The position numbers were made by a program, and so were the translations under genes. From Bacteroidaceae bacterium (GTDB lineage: Bacteria > Bacteroidota > Bacteroidia > Bacteroidales > Bacteroidaceae), in the NCBI GenBank assembly GCA_017469525.1, contig JAFUGG010000003.1, forward strand, positions 1 to 35,238: a stretch of 35,238 nt of DNA, read 5' to 3'. The notes under the pieces are model-generated. The model was not told where the DNA came from, searched no databases, and worked only from the letters and a program-made list of their open reading frames with translations. Shown here piece after piece: positions 24,738-32,763 of the stretch. Numbering within the stretch: the first letter of the stretch is position 1; every line of letters starts with the position of its first letter.

Positions 24738-25358
24738 ATGAAGATATTCGGCATAGGAATGAATTATGCGGCACACAATAAAGAGCTGCAAAATTCGTTA
24801 TTATATATAGAGGCTCCTGTTGTCTTCACCAAAGCAGACTCTGCTCTGCTGACAGGAGGGAAGCCTTTCTTCGTCCCGGACTTCACACAGCGGTGTGACT
24901 ACGAGACGGAGCTCTGCATTCGCATCAACCATCTGGGCAGGAGCATCCCCGAGCGCTTTGCACACCGCTACTACGACGAAGTGACGGTGGGCATCGACTT
25001 CACAGCACGCGACCTTCAGGAGAAGCTGCGGCAGCAGGGACTGCCCTGGGACCTCTCGAAAGGCTTCGACGGCAGCGCGGCCGTAGGCACATGGATGCCG
25101 CTCTCCCACTACGGCAGGGACATTCAGGACCTCCACTTCCACCTGCTTCAAAACGGCAAGCAGGTGCAGACAGGACATACAGCCGACATGCTCTTCGGAG
25201 TGGACAGACTGGTGAGCTTCATCAGCCAGTACTTCACGCTCAAGACGGGCGACATCATCTTCACAGGCACGCCCGTGGGAGTCGGCCCTGTCAGCATCGA
25301 AGACCATCTGGAAGGCTACCTCGAAGGAGAGAAGGTACTGGAGTTCAACGTGAAGTAA
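24738..25358 (+). CDS. Fumarylacetoacetate hydrolase (FAH) family protein
   Basis: A 206-residue protein of the FAH fold, the size of the short single-domain members (acylpyruvate hydrolases, oxaloacetate tautomerases or decarboxylases). It has GMNYAAHNKEL at the start, metal ligands in CDYETELCI (E56, E58) and VGIDFTARDLQ (D87), KGFDGSAAVG, and the final TGTPVGVGPV. These enzymes act on 2-oxo acids using Mg or Mn. The true substrate is not predictable. It is upstream of porU by 80 bp on the same strand and may be its first cotranscribed gene, with a GC-rich hairpin between. Confidence 0.92.
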   Translation: MKIFGIGMNYAAHNKELQNSLLYIEAPVVFTKADSALLTGGKPFFVPDFTQRCDYETELCIRINHLGRSIPERFAHRYYDEVTVGIDFTARDLQEKLRQQGLPWDLSKGFDGSAAVGTWMPLSHYGRDIQDLHFHLLQNGKQVQTGHTADMLFGVDRLVSFISQYFTLKTGDIIFTGTPVGVGPVSIEDHLEGYLEGEKVLEFNVK

Positions 25359-25373
25359 GAAGCCTCTCCCCAA

Positions 25374-25393
25374 CCCTCTCCCCTGGGAGAGGG
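25374..25393. repeat. CCCTCTCCC/GGGAGAGGG hairpin repeat, copy 3
   Basis: A 9-bp inverted repeat with a 2-bp centre, in the 80-bp gap between the FAH-family gene and porU. Same family as 4996, 6731 and 30399. Confidence 0.7.
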
Positions 25394-25415
25394 GGAATTA
25401 ATTACCACATGGCTA

Positions 25416-25439
25416 AATCGTAAATTGTCAAATAGTAAA
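25416..25439 (+). repeat. Octamer repeats abutting the porU start codon
   Basis: AATCGTAA, ATTGTCAA, ATAGTAAA at 8-bp steps. The last overlaps the A of the porU ATG (25439). ATTGTCAA also occurs in the rpsI-rpsB gap at 22016. Confidence 0.6.
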
Positions 25440-28400
25440 TGAGAAGGATTATCTCAATATTGATGCTTGCTGCTCTGACGCAAGGCATCGTCGCACAGCA
25501 GGAGCTCTCGTTCACCAGCCTCGACTGGAACGAGATGAAGATAGACTCCGTGCTGCCCGTCTATACAGAAGTCGTGCCCCTCGAGACCGACTACCGTACG
25601 CACACCTACAGCGTCTCGCTGCTCTACCCCGAGTATGCTCCGCTCAGCTCAAAGGAAGCACAGGTGGCTGAACAGTTCGACAGCCTCCTGAGCGAGACCA
25701 TCGACGTGGAGACCTTTGTCGGCATCGAACGCGGCAAGGGACTGCTCGACATCTCGTTCATCCCCATCCGTAGGCAAGGTTCGAAGTACGAGAAGCTGGT
25801 CAGCGCACAAATCGTCATCAATGCCAACCACACGGGCAGGCTCAACGCCCGCATGCAGACAGGGCAGGCAAGCCGCTATGCCGAGAATTCACGTCTGGCA
25901 AGCGGCAAGTGGGTGAAGGTGAGCATCACCGAGGACGGACTCTACCAGTTCTCGCGCTCCACGCTCCAGAAGATGGGCTTCAGCAAGCCCGACAACGTAC
26001 ACCTCTACGGCTATGGCGGACACCTTCTGCCCGAACTCATACGACAAGGCACACACCACGACGACCTTGTCGAAGTGCCTCTCTACTACAACAAGACGAC
26101 CGACAGCTGGCTCTTCTGGGGTAACGGCCTCGTCTATTGGAACGGCGACACACGCGTGAGCAACACCTTCGCACGTCAGGCCTGTTACTTCCTGACACAA
26201 GAGGATGCACCATCAACGATGGAAACGCTCACACCCCCCAGCACCACACCCACTCAGTCTTACAGCACGGCAAGGGCTCACGTCCTTCACGAGAAGGATG
26301 AATTCGCATGGTTCTCCACCGGACGCCACCTCTTTGAAGCTGAGAACTATGCCACCAGCAATTCACGCAACTATACCCTCAACGCAACAGACCCCGCAGG
26401 AAACGGACTGCTCACCGTCGTCTTCACCAGTCAGTCGCCTACGACTAACGTCGTCAGCGTCACTACCAACGGCACAACAGCAGGCAGCTTCAATGTGTCG
26501 CCTCCAGGAGACTACACCTATGCCACATCCGTGACACGAAACTACGACCTCACAGCCATAGGGACACCTGCCACGCTCAACGTCAACCTCCGAGCCGACG
26601 CAGGCAAGGTGGCCCGGCTCGACTATCTTGCCTACAGCTACGACCGCAAGCTCAGCACTGCTGCAAAAGGCTTCGTTGACTTCTCCGGCAGCACCAAAGG
26701 GTCTGCCTCGTTCACCATCACAGGCGCCAACACCAAAGTCATCCGCATAGGCAGCATAGGTGTGAAGGACGCACTCGTGGAAGGCACACAGGCAGACGGC
26801 AAATATAAGATCAGCGTTGACGAAGCCTCACAGCATTTCGTGGCATTCAATACCTCCGCCTCCTTCCCGGAGCCGACCATTGTGGGAGATGTCGAGAACC
26901 AGAACCTGCATAGCCTCGACAGCATTGACATGGTCATCATCATCCCCACCAGCGGCAAGCTGCTCTCTGAGGCACGGCGTCTGGCCGACGCTCACAAGCA
27001 ATACGACGGGATGAACATCGCCATCGTCCGTGCCGACCAGGTTTATAACGAGTTCTCCAGCGGCACTCCCGACCCCACGGCATACCGTCTCCTCATGAAG
27101 ATGCTCTACGACAAGGCAAAGAGCGAAGACGTCGCCCCGCGTTACCTCCTGCTCTTCGGTGACTGCGCATGGGACAACCGCATGCTGTCCGGTGCCTGGC
27201 TCAACAACAATCCCGACAACTACCTGCTCTGCTACGAAAGCGAGAACAGCTTCAGCGACACAAAGAGCTACGTCATGGAGGACTACTTCGGACTGCTTGA
27301 CGACGGAGAAGGCTACAATCCCCTGCGCGAGAAGAGCGACATCGGCATCGGACGCTTCCCCGTCACACAATCGTCAGATGCCAAGATTATGGTCGATAAG
27401 ACCATCACATACCTGAGTAACCAGAATGCCGGCCCATGGAAGAACCTCGTTTACATACTGGGCGACGACGGCGACCAGAACGAGCACATGCGATATGCCA
27501 ACAACGTGGCAGAGAACATCATATCCAAATCTCCCGACATGGAAGTGCACAAAATCATGTGGGATGCATACATCCGTGTCAGCTCGGCAAACAGCAACAC
27601 CTACCCCGAAGCCACAAAGCAGATAAAGAAGCAGATGAACGAAGGTTCACTGATAATGAACTACACAGGCCATGCCGCCACCTACGGCTTCAGCCATGAG
27701 TTTGTCTTGCTGCGCGAAGACTTCGAGACGACCAAAAGCACAAAGCTGCCCCTTTGGGTCACCTGTGCCTGCGACGTCATGCCCTTCGACTCTAACACCA
27801 GCAACATCGGTGAAGGTGCCGTGCTGAACCCGACAGGCGGAGCACTTGCCTTCTACGGCACCACGCGTACCGTCTTTGCAAGCCAGAACTACAACATGAA
27901 CCGCTACTTCATGCAATACCTCTTCGCCCGCAGCACTGATGCCTACAAGGGACGCAACCGCATCGGCGATGCCATCCGACTGGCGAAGAACAGCATCATC
28001 GCAGACGGACGAGAAGCTGGATACCTGGAGAACAAGTTGCAGTATGCCCTGCTGGGCGACCCTGCCCTCGTCATGGGCAACCCCGTGCAGAAGATTGTCG
28101 TGGACAAGATTAACGACCAGGAAGCAGACGGCACGTCCATCCCGCTGAAGGCTGGCGAGCGGGTAAAGCTCACTGGACATGTCGAGAAAGCCGACGGCTC
28201 TGTCATGACAGAATTCAATGGCATCGTCCACACCCGTCTCTTTGACAGCAAGGAAACCATCGTCTGCCTCAACAATGCAAAAGCCGACGAAGCATTCACC
28301 TATACCGACCGCAACAGTGTGCTCCACGAGTCGCAGGACAGCATCCGGGCCGGACTGTTCAGCGAGGAATTCATCATTCCCATTGACATCAACTTCTCTG

Positions 28401-29176
28401 GCGAGAACGGGCGAATGGTCTTCTATGCCATCAACAACGAAAACGACACCGAGGCAAACGGCAGCTTCGAGGACATCCCCATCGGCGGTATCGTGGACGA
28501 CACGGACTTCGACAAGGAAGGTCCACAGATATATGCCTACCTCAACGACGAGGACTTCCAGAACGGTGCCGAAGTCAATGCCACACCACTCTTCGTTGCA
28601 CAGCTCGCCGATGCCAGCGGCATCAGCAGCAGCGGCAACGGCATAGGCCACGACCTCTCGCTTTGCATCGACGGCAGAAGCGACATGACCTACAACATCA
28701 ACGAATACTACAAGCACGAGTTCGGAGACTTCACAAAGGGGTCTGTTGCCTATAACATTCCTGCCCTGCCTAACGGAACGCACAGCCTTACCTTCCGTGC
28801 TTGGGACGTCCTGAACAATACCAGCCAGACCAGTCTCGACTTCGTGGTGAACGAAGAAATGCCTACAAACATCCTTCGTCTCATGGCAAGCCAGAACCCT
28901 GCCATCACCAGCACGAACTTCATGGTAAGCTACAACCTGCCTGGCAGCGAATGTGACTTTGTCATCGAGGTCTTCGACTTCTCGGGCAGATGCATCTGGT
29001 CGCACGAAGAGAGCGCAGGCGAGACCAGCGGTGTCTATACCGTCACATGGAACCTCACCAATGGCGCAGGTGCAAAAGTGGACACTGGCATCTATCTTTA
29101 TCGCTGCAGAGTGAGGTGCGGACAGAGCAAATGGACCTCAAAGACACAAAAAATCATTGTGCAGAACAATAAATAA
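25439..29176 (+). CDS. porU: T9SS C-terminal signal peptidase PorU
   Basis: A 1245-residue gingipain-like (peptidase C25) protein. PorU removes the C-terminal signal of type IX cargo at the outer-membrane surface and, by known work in Porphyromonas, attaches cargo to lipopolysaccharide. A signal peptide (1-20) is followed by an N-terminal beta-rich region. The peptidase domain spans about 495-880 and shows the catalytic histidine region NYTGHAATYGFSHE (H745) and the cysteine region VTCACDVMPFD (C778 favoured over C776, by comparison with the family's TCEFxxFD pattern as I recall it). The protein ends in a conventional, long T9SS-type C-terminal domain (VEVFDFSGRCIW to IIVQNNK), consistent with PorU retaining its own. 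It lies 25 bp before porV. Confidence 0.95.
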   Translation: MRRIISILMLAALTQGIVAQQELSFTSLDWNEMKIDSVLPVYTEVVPLETDYRTHTYSVSLLYPEYAPLSSKEAQVAEQFDSLLSETIDVETFVGIERGKGLLDISFIPIRRQGSKYEKLVSAQIVINANHTGRLNARMQTGQASRYAENSRLASGKWVKVSITEDGLYQFSRSTLQKMGFSKPDNVHLYGYGGHLLPELIRQGTHHDDLVEVPLYYNKTTDSWLFWGNGLVYWNGDTRVSNTFARQACYFLTQEDAPSTMETLTPPSTTPTQSYSTARAHVLHEKDEFAWFSTGRHLFEAENYATSNSRNYTLNATDPAGNGLLTVVFTSQSPTTNVVSVTTNGTTAGSFNVSPPGDYTYATSVTRNYDLTAIGTPATLNVNLRADAGKVARLDYLAYSYDRKLSTAAKGFVDFSGSTKGSASFTITGANTKVIRIGSIGVKDALVEGTQADGKYKISVDEASQHFVAFNTSASFPEPTIVGDVENQNLHSLDSIDMVIIIPTSGKLLSEARRLADAHKQYDGMNIAIVRADQVYNEFSSGTPDPTAYRLLMKMLYDKAKSEDVAPRYLLLFGDCAWDNRMLSGAWLNNNPDNYLLCYESENSFSDTKSYVMEDYFGLLDDGEGYNPLREKSDIGIGRFPVTQSSDAKIMVDKTITYLSNQNAGPWKNLVYILGDDGDQNEHMRYANNVAENIISKSPDMEVHKIMWDAYIRVSSANSNTYPEATKQIKKQMNEGSLIMNYTGHAATYGFSHEFVLLREDFETTKSTKLPLWVTCACDVMPFDSNTSNIGEGAVLNPTGGALAFYGTTRTVFASQNYNMNRYFMQYLFARSTDAYKGRNRIGDAIRLAKNSIIADGREAGYLENKLQYALLGDPALVMGNPVQKIVVDKINDQEADGTSIPLKAGERVKLTGHVEKADGSVMTEFNGIVHTRLFDSKETIVCLNNAKADEAFTYTDRNSVLHESQDSIRAGLFSEEFIIPIDINFSGENGRMVFYAINNENDTEANGSFEDIPIGGIVDDTDFDKEGPQIYAYLNDEDFQNGAEVNATPLFVAQLADASGISSSGNGIGHDLSLCIDGRSDMTYNINEYYKHEFGDFTKGSVAYNIPALPNGTHSLTFRAWDVLNNTSQTSLDFVVNEEMPTNILRLMASQNPAITSTNFMVSYNLPGSECDFVIEVFDFSGRCIWSHEESAGETSGVYTVTWNLTNGAGAKVDTGIYLYRCRVRCGQSKWTSKTQKIIVQNNK

Positions 29177-29201
29177 GCCCTCTACTCAGTTATTATAGAG
29201 T

Positions 29202-30383
29202 ATGAAAGCACACAGAATCATCCGAATCCTGCTGCTGCTCATTGTGTGTGGCAGTGGAACTGTCCTTGCGCTGGACAAGCAGAACCTATTCAACCCGATA
29301 CATACGGCAGTGACCTCCCTGAGCATTGCCCCCGATGCCCGTGCCGGTGCCATGGGTGACATCGGTGCAGGCACAGAGGCCGACGTTAATTCGCAATATT
29401 GGAATCCCGCCAAATATCCCTTCAACGTTGCCCGTGCCGGTGTCGGCGTCAGCTACACGCCTTGGCTGCGCAAGCTGGTCAACGACATCAATCTGGCTAA
29501 CGTGACTGGCTTCTACCGCATCGGCGACTACAGTGCCGTGCATGCCTCGCTGCGCTACTTCAGCCTTGGCGATGTCTATATTGACGGCTATGACGACAAT
29601 ATGACGATCAGGCCTTACGAGATGGCTATCGATGCCGGCTATAGCCGAATGTTGAGCGAGAACTTCTCCATGGCCGTCAACCTGCGCTTCATCCTTTCCG
29701 ACATCAAGTACACATACTCCGAAGAGAGCAGCCCAGGCAAGGCTTTTGCTGCCGACATCGCCCTCTACCGCCTGGGATACTTCATGGCTGGCAACCGCGA
29801 GTGCAGCTTCGGCTGGGGTATCAACATCAGCAACATCGGTTCTAAAATCTCATACGGCGGAAGTCTCTACTCCGAGTTCATTCCCACTAACCTCCGCATC
29901 GGTTGCAACTTCACCATTCCTTTCAATGAATACAACAAGTTCAGCATCGGTGCCGACATGAACAAGCTTCTCGTGCCGACCTTCCCCATCAACACGGGTG
30001 ATGAACAGGGCGAGGATATCGAGGAACTGGAGCGTAAGAACTACTACGAGGTTTCTTCCATCGCAGGCATCTTCAAGAGCTTCGGCGACGCACCCGGCGG
30101 CTTCAAGGAGGAGATGCAGGAGATACAGTGGAGTTTAGGTATGGAATATACCTACAACGACCGCTTCATGCTTCGTGCCGGTTATCACCACGAGGCTGAG
30201 AACAAGGGTAACCGTAAGTACTTCACCGTCGGCGCCGGCTTCCACATGAGCGTCTTCTCTGTCGATGCGGCCTATGTCTTCTCTACTGCACAGACCAATC
30301 CTCTGGACCAGACCATGCGCTTCTCGCTGGGCTTCGACCTGGACGGCATGCGCGACCTCTTCGGGAAGATGAGAAGAAGATAA
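29202..30383 (+). CDS. porV: T9SS outer-membrane protein PorV (LptO)
   Basis: A 393-residue outer-membrane beta-barrel of the FadL/OmpP1-like PorV family. PorV collects cargo from the SprA translocon and delivers it to PorU for processing. The signal peptide (about 1-23) is followed by TAVTSLSIAPDARAGAMGDIGAGTEADVNSQYWNPAKYPF, a strongly conserved PorV start. Alternating amphipathic strands run to the end (FSLGFDLDGMRDLFGKMRRR). It is directly after porU and before ispF. I recall the same porU-porV-ispF order in Porphyromonas gingivalis. Confidence 0.95.
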   Translation: MKAHRIIRILLLLIVCGSGTVLALDKQNLFNPIHTAVTSLSIAPDARAGAMGDIGAGTEADVNSQYWNPAKYPFNVARAGVGVSYTPWLRKLVNDINLANVTGFYRIGDYSAVHASLRYFSLGDVYIDGYDDNMTIRPYEMAIDAGYSRMLSENFSMAVNLRFILSDIKYTYSEESSPGKAFAADIALYRLGYFMAGNRECSFGWGINISNIGSKISYGGSLYSEFIPTNLRIGCNFTIPFNEYNKFSIGADMNKLLVPTFPINTGDEQGEDIEELERKNYYEVSSIAGIFKSFGDAPGGFKEEMQEIQWSLGMEYTYNDRFMLRAGYHHEAENKGNRKYFTVGAGFHMSVFSVDAAYVFSTAQTNPLDQTMRFSLGFDLDGMRDLFGKMRRR

Positions 30384-30398
30384 GAAGTCCCCTCCTAA

Positions 30399-30416
30399 CC
30401 TCCCCCAAGGGGGAGG
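30399..30416. repeat. CCTCCCCC/GGGGGAGG hairpin repeat, copy 4
   Basis: A perfect 8-bp stem with an AA centre, just after the porV stop and before the heptamers at the ispF start. Confidence 0.72.
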
Positions 30417-30419
30417 AAC

Positions 30420-30440
30420 TTCAATGGTCAATGGTCAATA
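30420..30440 (+). repeat. Heptamer NTCAATG x3 overlapping the ispF start
   Basis: TTCAATG, GTCAATG, GTCAATA in exact tandem. The ATG at 30431, used as the ispF start, is the tail of the second unit. The preceding unit offers an ATG in another frame. Confidence 0.8.
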
Positions 30441-30919
30441 AGATAAGAGTAGGTTTTGGTTTTGACGTCCATCAGCTTGTTGAGGGACGCGAGTTGTGGC
30501 TGGGTGGCATACGCCTTGAACACTCGAAGGGACTGCTTGGCCATAGCGATGCTGACGTGCTCATCCATGCCATCTGCGATGCCTTGCTGGGAGCTGCCAA
30601 CATGCGCGACATCGGCTATCATTTCCCTGACAACAAGGAAGAGTTTCACGACATCGACAGCAAGATCCTGCTTCGCAAGACTATTGAGCTGATTGCTACA
30701 AAGGGCTACACCGTTGGCAACATCGATGCCACCATTTGTGCCGAGCGGCCAAAGCTGAAGGCACGCATCCCCGAGATGCAGCAATGCCTGGCAGACGTGA
30801 TGGGGATTAACATTGACGACGTCTCCATCAAGGCGACGACGACGGAGAAGCTTGGCTTCACCGGACGTGAGGAAGGTATTTCAGCCTATGCCACCGTGCT
30901 AATCGAGAAAAAAGGATAA
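30431..30919 (+). CDS. ispF: 2-C-methyl-D-erythritol 2,4-cyclodiphosphate synthase
   Basis: A 162-residue cytoplasmic enzyme of the MEP isoprenoid pathway, normally a trimer, making the cyclic diphosphate and releasing CMP. The zinc ligands are visible: GFDVHQL (D12, H14) and LLGHSDADVLIHAICDALLGAA (H46). DIGYHFPD, IDATICAERPKL and ATTTEKLGFTGREEGI are further signatures. It follows porV by 47 bp and is probably cotranscribed. The start codon lies in a heptamer repeat; family length supports this start. Confidence 0.97.
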   Translation: MVNKIRVGFGFDVHQLVEGRELWLGGIRLEHSKGLLGHSDADVLIHAICDALLGAANMRDIGYHFPDNKEEFHDIDSKILLRKTIELIATKGYTVGNIDATICAERPKLKARIPEMQQCLADVMGINIDDVSIKATTTEKLGFTGREEGISAYATVLIEKKG

Positions 30920-30925
30920 CAAAAT

Positions 30926-30957
30926 CATTGCTGTCCGCTAAAGTCAGTTAGGCATCT
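30926..30957. repeat. Dispersed word CATTGCTGTCCRCYAAA, copy 3
   Basis: CATTGCTGTCCGCTAAA followed by GTCAGTTAGGCA, alignable with 14287 over about 30 bp. It lies right after the ispF stop codon. Confidence 0.4.
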
Positions 30958-30958
30958 T

Positions 30959-30977
30959 AAGCCTGGAAGGCTTTTTA
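30959..30977 (+). terminator. Weak terminator after ispF
   Basis: AAGCC-TGGAA-GGCTT followed by TTTAT. A second possible stem, AAGTC/GACTT with flanking CTTT/AAAG, follows at 30988-31026. Both are short. Confidence 0.45.
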
Positions 30978-31102
30978 TACCTCAGACCTTTTCAAGTCCC
31001 ATTCAATGAGAGTTGACTTGGGAAAGCCTATGTGTCTTTGTGTTTAATTGTTTATATACCTCTTTCACGTATATTTTGGCCATTTTTCAGTGCGGTAGCA
31101 AA

Positions 31103-31150
31103 TTCTTCACTCTTCGTTCTTCACTCTTCTCCTAAAAAGTCGTACCTTTG
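31103..31150 (+). promoter_or_regulatory. Promoter of the metY-type gene with heptamer upstream tract
   Basis: TACCTTTG at 31143-31150 is a good -7 element; the -33 element is unclear. Upstream, TTCTTCA, CTCTTCG, TTCTTCA, CTCTTCT form four heptamers (31103-31130). The predicted leader is about 31 nt. No SAM riboswitch is evident. Confidence 0.65.
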
Positions 31151-31185
31151 CAGCCAAAACAAGCAAAAAACAAATACCACATATT

Positions 31186-32472
31186 ATGAAAAAGAGAAAC
31201 CTCGAGACCATCTGCATCCACGGCGGATGGAAGCCCAGGAAGGGCGAACCGCAACAACTTCCCATCTATCAGAGTACAACATTCCGCTATGAGACGAGCG
31301 ACCAGATGGCGCGCCTCTTCGACCTCAAGGACAGCGGCTATTTCTATACCCGTCTGGCCAACCCGACGAACGATGCCGTGGCACAGAAGATTGCTGCCCT
31401 CGAAGGCGGCGTGGGTGCCGTACTGACCAGCAGCGGACAGGCTGCCAACTTCTATGCCATCTTCAACATCTGTCAGGCCGGCGACCATTTCATCACGTCC
31501 AACACCATCTATGGCGGCACGTTCAACCTCTTTGGCGTGACCTTGAAGAAGCTGGGCATCGAGTGTACCTTCATCGACCCCGATTGGGACGACGAGCGCA
31601 TCGAGGCTGCCTTCCGCCCGAACACGAAGTGCTTCTTCGGCGAGACCATCTCGAACCCGGGCGGCAATGTGTTCGACATAGAGCGCTTTGCCAAGATGGC
31701 GCACAAGCATGGTGTGCCTCTCATCGTGGACAATACGTTCGCCACACCCATCAACTGCCGTCCGTTCGAGTGGGGTTGCGACATCGTGACGCACTCCACG
31801 ACGAAGTACATGGACGGCCACGCCACTCAGGTTGGCGGTGCTGTGGTCGATAGCGGCAACTTCGATTGGGACAAATATGCAGAAAAGTTCCCAGGGCTCT
31901 GCACACCCGACGAGTCTTATCACGGTCTGACCTACACGAAGGCTTTTGGCAAGATGGCCTACACCACCAAGCTCGTGGCACAGCTGATGCGCGACCTCGG
32001 CAGTATTCCTGCGCCGCAGAACTCCTTCCTGCTCAACCTCGGACTTGAGACGCTCCACCTCCGCATGGCTCGCCATTGCGAGAACGCGCAGAAGGTGGCC
32101 GAGTGGCTGGAGAAGAACCCGAAGGTGAGCTGGGTGAACTATGCCGGACTGCACTCCAACAAATACTACGCCCTGGCTCAGAAGTACATGCCAAATGGCA
32201 CGTGCGGCGTGATTGCCTTCGGCTTGAAGGGCACGAAGGAAGAGGCCATCCGCTTCATGGACAGCCTGGAGTTCATCAGCATCGTGACGCATGTGGCCGA
32301 TGCACGCACCTGTGTGCTGCATCCCGCCAGCCATACCCACCGCCAGCTCAGCGACGAACAGCTCCGTGAGGCTGGTGTCGCTCCCGACCTCGTCCGCCTC
32401 AGCGTGGGCATAGAGAACGTGGAGGACATCATTGCCGACCTCGAACAGGCTATGAAGAACATTGAACTTTAG
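31186..32472 (+). CDS. metY: O-acetylhomoserine sulfhydrylase-type Cys/Met metabolism PLP enzyme
   Basis: A 428-residue PLP enzyme of the Cys/Met metabolism family. Length and motifs favour O-acetylhomoserine aminocarboxypropyltransferase, which makes homocysteine from acetylhomoserine and sulfide in methionine synthesis. Seen are LPIYQSTTFRYE, YFYTRLANPTNDAVAQKIAALEGG, LTSSGQAAN, VDNTFATP and the PLP lysine in THSTTKYMDGH (K207), then RLSVGIENVEDI near the end. O-succinylhomoserine sulfhydrylase or cystathionine gamma-synthase are less likely alternatives. The stop codon lies within a heptamer repeat tract. Confidence 0.92.
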   Translation: MKKRNLETICIHGGWKPRKGEPQQLPIYQSTTFRYETSDQMARLFDLKDSGYFYTRLANPTNDAVAQKIAALEGGVGAVLTSSGQAANFYAIFNICQAGDHFITSNTIYGGTFNLFGVTLKKLGIECTFIDPDWDDERIEAAFRPNTKCFFGETISNPGGNVFDIERFAKMAHKHGVPLIVDNTFATPINCRPFEWGCDIVTHSTTKYMDGHATQVGGAVVDSGNFDWDKYAEKFPGLCTPDESYHGLTYTKAFGKMAYTTKLVAQLMRDLGSIPAPQNSFLLNLGLETLHLRMARHCENAQKVAEWLEKNPKVSWVNYAGLHSNKYYALAQKYMPNGTCGVIAFGLKGTKEEAIRFMDSLEFISIVTHVADARTCVLHPASHTHRQLSDEQLREAGVAPDLVRLSVGIENVEDIIADLEQAMKNIEL

Positions 32473-32494
32473 TCATTGACCATTGAACATTATT
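32460..32494 (-). repeat. Heptamer array (CATTGAN as read on +) over the end of the metY-type gene
   Basis: CATTGAA, CTTTAGT, CATTGAC, CATTGAA, CATTATT in one 7-bp register. The first two encode the last residues and contain the stop codon. The word is the inverse of the array at 32594-32697, so the two can pair. Confidence 0.78.
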
Positions 32495-32527
32495 TTGGGC
32501 TGTTGTTTCTTCGGGCATCGCCGAATC

Positions 32528-32597
32528 TTCAATGGTTCCATGCGCAACGGTCGATGGTTCCATGCGCAATGTTCAATGGTTCCATGCGCAACGGTCA
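32528..32597. repeat. Three 22-bp tandem repeats (ATGGTTCCATGCGCAA core)
   Basis: The core ATGGTTCCATGCGCAA recurs at 32532, 32554 and 32576, exactly 22 bp apart. It contains a near palindrome (ATGG-TT-CCAT) and the palindrome TGCGCA. It runs directly into a heptamer array. Confidence 0.9.
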
Positions 32598-32697
32598 ACG
32601 GTCAATGTTCAATGGTTAATGTTCAATGGCAATGTTCAATGCTCAATGTTCAATGCTCAATGTTCAATGGTCAATGTTCAATGGTCAATGGTTAAAT
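32594..32697 (+). repeat. Heptamer array NTCAATG, about 15 units
   Basis: From GTCAACG (32594) the sequence follows a 7-bp register: GTCAATG, TTCAATG, GTTAATG, TTCAATG, one 6-bp unit, then TTCAATG alternating with CTCAATG or GTCAATG, ending GTTAAAT. An open frame through it is repeat-derived and lies before the promoter of the next gene. Confidence 0.9.
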
Positions 32698-32710
32698 AGT
32701 CTTAATTGTT

Positions 32711-32741
32711 TTTGCCGTTTGCTCAGGAATGCTTATCTTTG
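32711..32741 (+). promoter_or_regulatory. Promoter of the lipoprotein-plsC unit
   Basis: TTTG (32711-32714) and TATCTTTG (32734-32741), 19 bp apart, are a perfect Bacteroidetes promoter. Transcription should start near 32746, which excludes upstream start codons for the lipoprotein gene. Confidence 0.9.
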
Positions 32742-32763
32742 CCATGCCTTAAAGCAAAAAACG

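Noticed and set aside
30920..31185. SAM riboswitch before the metY-type gene
   Set aside because: No recognisable SAM riboswitch core was found. A promoter lies 36 bp before the start, leaving a leader of about 31 nt, too short for one.
32626..32763. Longer start for the small lipoprotein
   Set aside because: This stretch is heptamer repeat and lies before a consensus promoter. The GTG at 32764 gives a proper lipoprotein signal.
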